Below the pieces are notes generated by a model. That model had not been told where the DNA came from and made no database searches. It saw only the letters and a program-made list of their open reading frames with translations. DNA of 37,912 bases. Origin: an uncultured Shimia sp. Its GTDB lineage: Bacteria > Pseudomonadota > Alphaproteobacteria > Rhodobacterales > Rhodobacteraceae. A program made the translations under genes and the position numbers. Of this stretch, positions 33,433-37,912 are shown piece after piece. The DNA is taken from contig NZ_CAJXIV010000033.1 of NCBI RefSeq assembly GCF_913054185.1, positions 1 through 37,912 on the forward strand, in the 5' to 3' direction. Each line of letters opens with the position of its first letter. Positions within the stretch are counted from its first letter, which is position 1.

Positions 33433-34212
33433 CTATGGTTGGTCGCGCTCTTTCAACATTCTCTCGATGTCAGTCAACCGCGCCAGAACTGCGTCGCGGT
33501 ATGTGCCGGTCTCGGCCTCAGCTTCCACATGGTGCGCGTCTTGCATCGAGTTCACAACCAATCCGACAACAAGGTTGAGCACCACAAAAGTGGTCAATAG
33601 GATGAACGGCACAAAGAACATCCAGGCGTAGGCGTAAACTTCCATCACCGGACGTACGATACCCATGGACCAGCTTTCCAGCGTCATAATCTGAAACAGC
33701 GAGTAGCCGGATTTTCCAAGCGTGCCAAACCAAGCCGGGAAGGCCGCGCCAAACAGTTTGGTCGCCATCACCGCGCCGATATAAAAGATGAGCGCCATCA
33801 GCAAGAACACGGAGCCCATGCCCGGCAAGGCATTCAGCAACCCTTCGATCACGCGACGCAGGGACGGCGCCACCGACACCACCCGCAACAATCGCAAAAT
33901 GCGCAGCGCCCGCAGTACAGCCAGCCCCTGCGCGGCAGGCACCAGAGCCACACCAACAATGATGAAATCAAACAGGTTCCAGCCATCTCGGAAAAACTTG
34001 CCGCGCTGCACATAAAGCTTGGCGGCAATCTCCCCGACAAAAATTGCCAAACACAGGCCGTCCAGGGCAATCAGCACAGGGCCAAACGCCTCCATCAGCG
34101 GTTTGGACGTCTCCATGCCAAGGATGACGGCGTTGAACAGGATCACGCCCAAAATGGCGTTGCGAAAGGCAGGGCGGTCAATAAACGCCCCGATTTTGTC
34201 GCGTAGGCTCAT
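33433..34212 (-). CDS. Voltage-gated sodium channel (BacNav / NaChBac family)
   Basis: A six-helix ion channel subunit of 259 residues that should assemble as a homotetramer in the inner membrane. The ATG at 34212 fits the normal BacNav N terminus; an earlier ATG at 34296 adds 28 unrelated residues. S4 carries four arginines every third position (101, 104, 107, 110 in LRALRILRLLR). The selectivity filter is TLESWSM at 177-183, the sodium-selective sequence known from NavAb and NavMs. The C-terminal tail after residue 225 is charged and helical, as expected for the tetramerising coiled coil. In marine bacteria such channels are linked to motility and pH homeostasis. Confidence 0.93.
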   Translation of the reverse strand: MSLRDKIGAFIDRPAFRNAILGVILFNAVILGMETSKPLMEAFGPVLIALDGLCLAIFVGEIAAKLYVQRGKFFRDGWNLFDFIIVGVALVPAAQGLAVLRALRILRLLRVVSVAPSLRRVIEGLLNALPGMGSVFLLMALIFYIGAVMATKLFGAAFPAWFGTLGKSGYSLFQIMTLESWSMGIVRPVMEVYAYAWMFFVPFILLTTFVVLNLVVGLVVNSMQDAHHVEAEAETGTYRDAVLARLTDIERMLKERDQP

Positions 34213-34267
34213 GTAAAAAATCTCAAAGTTGCGCGTTTGTGACTGGGTTGAGGGATACATAGGTGAC

Positions 34268-34294
34268 GGGGGCAGGTCTTCGCAACCCGCCCCC
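34268..34294 (-). terminator. Hairpin after the hydroxylase gene
   Basis: GGGGGC-a-GGT, loop, ACC-c-GCCCCC forms a GC stem between the hydroxylase stop and the channel gene. There is no T run, so it may be a weak terminator for the TetR operon. Confidence 0.45.
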
Positions 34295-34308
34295 ACAAAT
34301 CATTGCGC

Positions 34309-35151
34309 TTATGGTTTCCAACCCGGCGGTCCAAACAGCCGCCCCCACAACTCTCGTCCAGTCTTGGCGCGCTTGATGTCACGCCACAGTCCTGGCAACT
34401 CAGAGAACCACACTTTGACCGGATTCTGGCTGTCAAAATCGGTGGTCAGCCCATATCGCGGCCGCTCTTTTTCCACCTGAAAGCTGCCAAACAACCGGTC
34501 CCAGATGATCAGGATGCCACCGTAGTTTTTGTCCAGATACTTGTTGTCACAGCCATGATGCACGCGGTGGTGGCTTGGCGTGTTCAACACTTTCTCCAAT
34601 GGTCCAAGCTTGCCAATCAACTCGGTGTGCAACCAGGTCTGATACGCCTGCACAAGGATCACCGATCCCAGCACCACATCCGGACTGAACCCAACCAAAA
34701 TCATGGGAATGTGGACAATAAACGACCACAGACTTTCCAGCGGTCCAAAGCGCACCGCCGTCACAATGTTGTAATCCCGGCTGGAGTGATGCACCGCGTG
34801 TTGCGTCCACAGGATCCGCACCCGATGCGCAATCCGATGCTCCCAATAATACGTCAGATCAGCAATCAGCACAGCCAACACAATCCACGGCAACGTGGTT
34901 GGCAGATGCCAGCTCACCACGGTTGCACTAAAGACATAGAGCCCGAAATAAAGTGCCGTCATCATAGTGGCTTCAAGCAGCAAGTAAGGCACTTGCGTTG
35001 AGGCACTGGCCAACATTTCCAACCAGGTTTTGCCTTTCAAAGCCCCTTTAAACCAAGCTTCAGCAATCTCAATCACCAGGATGGCCAACCCAATCAGGAA
35101 GAACACCTCATCCACTTGTGTCGCCAATTCAATAAACTGCTCCGGTATCAT
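34309..35151 (-). CDS. Sterol desaturase / fatty acid hydroxylase family membrane protein
   Basis: An integral-membrane di-iron oxygenase of 280 residues. All histidine clusters are present: HRIAH (105-109), HAVHH (118-122), and HHRVHH (194-199), with His175 between. Four or so hydrophobic segments span the first 165 residues. Family members hydroxylate or desaturate sterols, fatty acids or carotenoids; nothing here fixes the substrate. Its start overlaps the stop of the TetR gene (ATGA), so the two form an operon and the TetR protein probably represses it, perhaps in response to a lipid. Confidence 0.87.
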   Translation of the reverse strand: MIPEQFIELATQVDEVFFLIGLAILVIEIAEAWFKGALKGKTWLEMLASASTQVPYLLLEATMMTALYFGLYVFSATVVSWHLPTTLPWIVLAVLIADLTYYWEHRIAHRVRILWTQHAVHHSSRDYNIVTAVRFGPLESLWSFIVHIPMILVGFSPDVVLGSVILVQAYQTWLHTELIGKLGPLEKVLNTPSHHRVHHGCDNKYLDKNYGGILIIWDRLFGSFQVEKERPRYGLTTDFDSQNPVKVWFSELPGLWRDIKRAKTGRELWGRLFGPPGWKP

Positions 35152-35696
35152 TTTGCTCCTCCTGTCAAACCAGATTGCAACGTGCGCCAGGCCAGCACAG
35201 CCGCCTCCTCTGGTGTCGCGTCCCCATCCCGCACCACAGTCCAGGCCGCGTAGGTCAGGGTTTCAATTGCTTGAACGATCCAAGCTGTTGGCACATCCGC
35301 ATCAAACCCACCTTCCTCTTTGGCGGCCTCAACAGCTTCGGCGGTTTCGTCCAGCTGTTGCGTGTAAGCTTCCAGCACCTCTGGCACATGATCTAAGGGT
35401 TCATTGGCGAGGAACATTTGCCGGTCCGCCAGCGGAATGATCACCTCCAAGCTCAGGCGCAGGGCCTCTGTGTAACTCGGCGCGTCTTTGGTGGCGGCCT
35501 CGATGGCGTCATCCAATTCTTGCATCGCGACCATCGCAAGCGCAGCCATAAGGTCCTCGCGCCCGGCATAGTGACGATGCAATGTCGCACGCCCCACACC
35601 TGCCTCTTTGGCGACATCCGCCAGTGTGGCTGTGGGATTTGCGGAGAAGACGGTGAATCCCGCCTCAATAATTTTGGCTTCTGATTTTTTCAACAT
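35148..35696 (-). CDS. TetR-family transcriptional regulator
   Basis: A one-component repressor of 182 residues from the ATG at 35696. The N-terminal helix-turn-helix reads TLADVAKEAGVGRATLHRHY, and the rest is the helical ligand domain. Another ATG at 35714 would add 6 residues, but neither has a ribosome binding site. The -35-like TTGACT (35725-35730) lies so that transcription would begin at the 35696 ATG itself, suggesting a leaderless mRNA. A perfect palindrome covers the start region and is the likely self-operator. It is cotranscribed with the hydroxylase gene. Confidence 0.87.
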   Translation of the reverse strand: MLKKSEAKIIEAGFTVFSANPTATLADVAKEAGVGRATLHRHYAGREDLMAALAMVAMQELDDAIEAATKDAPSYTEALRLSLEVIIPLADRQMFLANEPLDHVPEVLEAYTQQLDETAEAVEAAKEEGGFDADVPTAWIVQAIETLTYAAWTVVRDGDATPEEAAVLAWRTLQSGLTGGAK

Positions 35697-35714
35697 GAGA
35701 CATAGATGTCTCAT
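35695..35714. promoter_or_regulatory. Perfect palindromic operator at the TetR start
   Basis: ATGAGACAT-ag-ATGTCTCAT is a 20-base perfect inverted repeat with nine-base arms. It spans the predicted -10 region and touches the start codon at 35696, ideal for autorepression by the TetR protein. Confidence 0.7.
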
Positions 35715-35724
35715 TTTTTCACGA

Positions 35725-35730
35725 AGTCAA
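35725..35730 (-). promoter_or_regulatory. -35 element of the TetR-hydroxylase operon
   Basis: TTGACT on the minus strand begins 34 bases before the A of the TetR ATG. The -10 would fall inside the palindrome (around CATCTAT), with transcription starting at or next to the ATG. Confidence 0.45.
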
Positions 35731-35809
35731 GAGGTGCCCTTTGCGCAATTTTCGGGTCGCCGCGCCAAACCCGACAAACTAGGTTACTCTCTAGACAGGA
35801 GATGACCCC

Positions 35810-36655
35810 ATGAATGACATGACCGAAGGCTATCACTACAACGTCATGCGTCGCGCGATTGAGCTGATCGATCAAGGTGGCGAGACCATGTCGCTTGAGG
35901 ACCTGTCCAAAGCCATGGGCATGAGTCCCGCGCACTTCCAGCGGCTCTTCACCCGCTGGGCCGGCGTCTCGCCCAAGAGATTCCAACAATACCTCACGCT
36001 GGGCCACGCCAAAGTGCTGCTACATGACCACTTCACGACATTGGACACCGCCAATTCGGTTGGGCTTTCTGGTTCTGGCCGCCTACACGACTTGTTTCTG
36101 CGTTGGGAAGCCATGAGCCCGGGCGACTACGCCAAACGTGGCGACGGCTTGACCATCTACTGGGGATGGTTTGACAGCCCCTTTGGCCTGTCGCTGGTCG
36201 CTGGCACAGAAAAAGGCATCTGCGGTATCGGCTTTGCCGCCGAAACGGGAACTGAGGCCACGATGGAAGACCTCTTTTCCCGCTGGCCCAACGCTAACCT
36301 GGTAGAAGACCCGATGTTCCTGCGCCCTTGGGTGCTTGCCGCCTACCAGGCGGAACAAGCCGACCATGACAAAGTGCCGGTCTACATGATTGGCTCTGCC
36401 TTGCAGATCAAAGTCTGGGAAGCCCTGATGCGCATCCCTTCAGGCGAAGTCACAACCTATGCCGAAATCGCACGCAGTATTGGCAATCCGCGCGCCGTGC
36501 GGGCTGTGGGCACAGCTGTGGGACGCAATCCTGTCAGTTGGCTGATCCCGTGCCACCGCGCCATGCGCAAATCCGGCGGATTGGGTGGTTACCATTGGGG
36601 CCTGCCTGTCAAACGCGCTCTGCTCGCTTATGAGTCCGCCCGAGCTGAGGCCTAA
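35810..36655 (+). CDS. AraC domain fused to O6-methylguanine-DNA methyltransferase (Ada-like)
   Basis: A 281-residue protein that should repair O6-alkylguanine by suicidal transfer to cysteine and may act as a regulator. Residues 1-105 form an AraC-type helix-turn-helix (SLEDLSKAMGMSPAHFQRLF). The C-terminal half is the methyltransferase, with PSGEVTTYAEIARSIGNP, RAVGTAVGRNP and the active-site IPCHRAM (Cys248). The N-terminal zinc/phosphotriester-repair domain of Escherichia coli Ada is absent, so it cannot be switched on by the classical Cys methylation. CAGGAG precedes the ATG. No partner genes such as alkA or alkB are adjacent. Confidence 0.92.
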   Translation: MNDMTEGYHYNVMRRAIELIDQGGETMSLEDLSKAMGMSPAHFQRLFTRWAGVSPKRFQQYLTLGHAKVLLHDHFTTLDTANSVGLSGSGRLHDLFLRWEAMSPGDYAKRGDGLTIYWGWFDSPFGLSLVAGTEKGICGIGFAAETGTEATMEDLFSRWPNANLVEDPMFLRPWVLAAYQAEQADHDKVPVYMIGSALQIKVWEALMRIPSGEVTTYAEIARSIGNPRAVRAVGTAVGRNPVSWLIPCHRAMRKSGGLGGYHWGLPVKRALLAYESARAEA

Positions 36656-36699
36656 ACTGACCTTCGGCATCAATTTGCCGATCCATAGCGGCTCTTTGC

Positions 36700-36728
36700 T
36701 TGGGGCATGCGGAAAAACCCAGTATACA
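36700..36728 (+). promoter_or_regulatory. Possible promoter of the OmpA-like lipoprotein gene
   Basis: TTGGGG (36700-36705) and TATACA (36723-36728) are spaced by 17 bases, about 45 bases before the start codon. The -35 is poor. Confidence 0.35.
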
Positions 36729-36772
36729 GGCCTCAAAAGCCGACCAACGGCTGCAAATACTTGAGGCACGAG

Positions 36773-37423
36773 ATGAAGACACTTCCAATTTCCCTAAGCG
36801 CCGTGGCTTTGTTGGGCCTGACCGCCTGCACCGATCCGGCTTATGTGTCCGGTTCCGCGGATGACCGCGATCAATATCGCAAAACCAAAAACGGCGCGAT
36901 TATTGGCGCGCTGGCGGGGGCTGGCATCGCCGCTGTCACCGATGGCGATGCTCTAATGGGCGCCGCGCTTGGCGCAGGCGCAGGTGCCATCATCGGCAAC
37001 GTCTTGGACAAGCAAGAAGCCGAACTGCGCGCGCAACTGGATGATGAAGTCCACATTGAAAACACCGGTGACCGCCTGATCCTGACATTGCCACAGGACA
37101 TCCTATTTGATGTGGACAGCTATAGCGTGAATGCAGGCCTGCGCGACGACCTGGCCAAGGTTGCGACCAGCCTGGACAAGTACCCAGACAGCACCGTGCA
37201 AATCCTGGGCCACACCGACAACACCGGATCCGCAAGCCACAACCAAAGCCTGTCTGAACGCCGCGCCAATGCGGTCGCCGACGTGCTGCTCACCAACGGT
37301 GTGCCGGTCAGCCGGATCGACACCATTGGTCGCGGCGAAGACCAGCCCATTGCCTCCAACCTCGACGAAGAAGGCCGCCGCCAAAACCGTCGTGTGGAAA
37401 TTGTGATCCTGCCAACGGCATAA
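36773..37423 (+). CDS. OmpA-family outer-membrane lipoprotein
   Basis: A 216-residue lipoprotein that probably links the outer membrane to peptidoglycan. The ATG at 36773 follows GAGG by 7 bases. The signal peptide ends in the lipobox LTAC near residue 19. Next comes a glycine-zipper segment (GAIIGALAGAGIAA and ALGAGAGAIIGNVLD). The C-terminal OmpA domain shows LPQDILFDVDSY, ILGHTDNTGS, LSERRANAVADVL and GRGEDQPIASN, with the final RRQNRRVEIVI. It resembles the YiaD/Pal-like group. It has its own terminator. Confidence 0.93.
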   Translation: MKTLPISLSAVALLGLTACTDPAYVSGSADDRDQYRKTKNGAIIGALAGAGIAAVTDGDALMGAALGAGAGAIIGNVLDKQEAELRAQLDDEVHIENTGDRLILTLPQDILFDVDSYSVNAGLRDDLAKVATSLDKYPDSTVQILGHTDNTGSASHNQSLSERRANAVADVLLTNGVPVSRIDTIGRGEDQPIASNLDEEGRRQNRRVEIVILPTA

Positions 37424-37454
37424 GCCCGCGCATCAACGCACAACCATTGTTTGA

Positions 37455-37483
37455 AAGGCGTCGCTTGATTGCGGCGCCTTTTT
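37455..37483 (+). terminator. Terminator after the OmpA-like gene
   Basis: AAAGGCGTCGC, loop TTGATT, GCGGCGCCTTTTT forms an eight-pair stem with one mismatch and a T run. Confidence 0.85.
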
Positions 37484-37520
37484 CCTTACGTAATGGGCAC
37501 GCGAACAAGGAGATTGGTCT

Positions 37521-37912
37521 ATGCCTCACAAACTGCTCGGAATTTCCGGCGCCCTGCGCGCCGACTCCACCAACAGCAAGCTGCTGCGCGAAGCGGCCCG
37601 GCTTTACTGCGCGGACAGCTACGTTGAGGCCAATCTGAACATTCCGCTCTATGATGGCGACCTGGAAAGCAACAACGGCATCCCTGCGGAAGTCGCGCTC
37701 CTCGTGCAGCAAATTGCAGAAGCCGATGCCGTTCTGATTTCTACTCCCGAGTACAACGGCGCGGTCACAGGTGTGTTAAAAAACGCATTGGATTGGATCA
37801 GCCGCCATTCTGAAAAGCCGATGGTTGGCAAACCCACCGCTCTCATGAGCGCCGCCGCCGGTCGCGCGGGTGGTGTGCGGGCGCAAACCATGTTGCGCAG
37901 CTGCCTCGTGGC
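37521..37912 (+). CDS. NADPH-dependent FMN reductase family protein, N-terminal part (cut by window edge)
   Basis: A flavodoxin-like quinone or chromate reductase-type enzyme. About 130 codons are present and the frame is open to the window end. The FMN phosphate loop is GISGALRADSTNSKLL at the N terminus, followed by the isoalloxazine-binding STPEYNGAVTGVLKNALDW and, near the end, LMSAAAGRAGG. AAGGAG lies upstream of the ATG at 37521. These enzymes reduce quinones, azo dyes or metal ions with NADPH; the real substrate cannot be told. Confidence 0.88.
   Translation, partial: MPHKLLGISGALRADSTNSKLLREAARLYCADSYVEANLNIPLYDGDLESNNGIPAEVALLVQQIAEADAVLISTPEYNGAVTGVLKNALDWISRHSEKPMVGKPTALMSAAAGRAGGVRAQTMLRSCLV

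Overview
The window looks like chromosomal DNA from a marine alphaproteobacterium of the Rhodobacteraceae (Roseobacter group). The evidence is the moderately GC-rich coding sequence, the many TRAP transporter genes, a NaChBac-type sodium channel, a complex I NDUFA9-like protein, and the overall protein character. This placement is an inference and no database was searched. No insertion sequence, phage gene or CRISPR array was seen.

Left edge (1-2191): the start of gltD (cut by the window), uppP and rpsT. uppP and rpsT converge on a shared terminator. Next comes a chitin-oligosaccharide block (2192-13196). A large membrane hybrid sensor kinase resembling Vibrio ChiS is divergent from a five-gene ABC importer whose binding protein closely resembles the Vibrio chitin-oligosaccharide-binding protein CBP. 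A cytoplasmic GH20 beta-N-acetylhexosaminidase follows. The intergenic region between kinase and importer carries several perfect inverted repeats.

The second block (13250-20313) is an RpiR-type regulator divergent from a TRAP transporter (small permease, large permease, binding protein). This is followed by an MlrC-like M81 metallopeptidase, a D-serine dehydratase-like PLP enzyme with a His-x-Cys zinc site, and a RidA enamine deaminase. The gene content suggests uptake of an unknown acid, hydrolysis, ammonia elimination and imine clean-up. I cannot name the substrate, and this is the best candidate here for an undescribed pathway.

After a lone DEDDh exonuclease, the third block (21440-31835) is a complete sialic acid system: periplasmic mutarotase NanM, a GntR/FCD regulator, and a long leftward operon (second GntR/FCD regulator, siaP, siaQ, siaM, nanE, nanK, nagB, nagA). 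This operon is divergent from nanA. Its product is fructose-6-phosphate, and nagA/nagB could also serve GlcNAc-6-phosphate made from the chitin block.

The right part (32066-37912) returns to ordinary genes: tRNA-Leu(CAG), an NDUFA9-like NAD(P)-binding protein, a BacNav channel, a TetR regulator with a sterol-desaturase-like hydroxylase, an AraC/O6-methylguanine methyltransferase fusion, an OmpA-like lipoprotein, and an NADPH-dependent FMN reductase cut by the window end.
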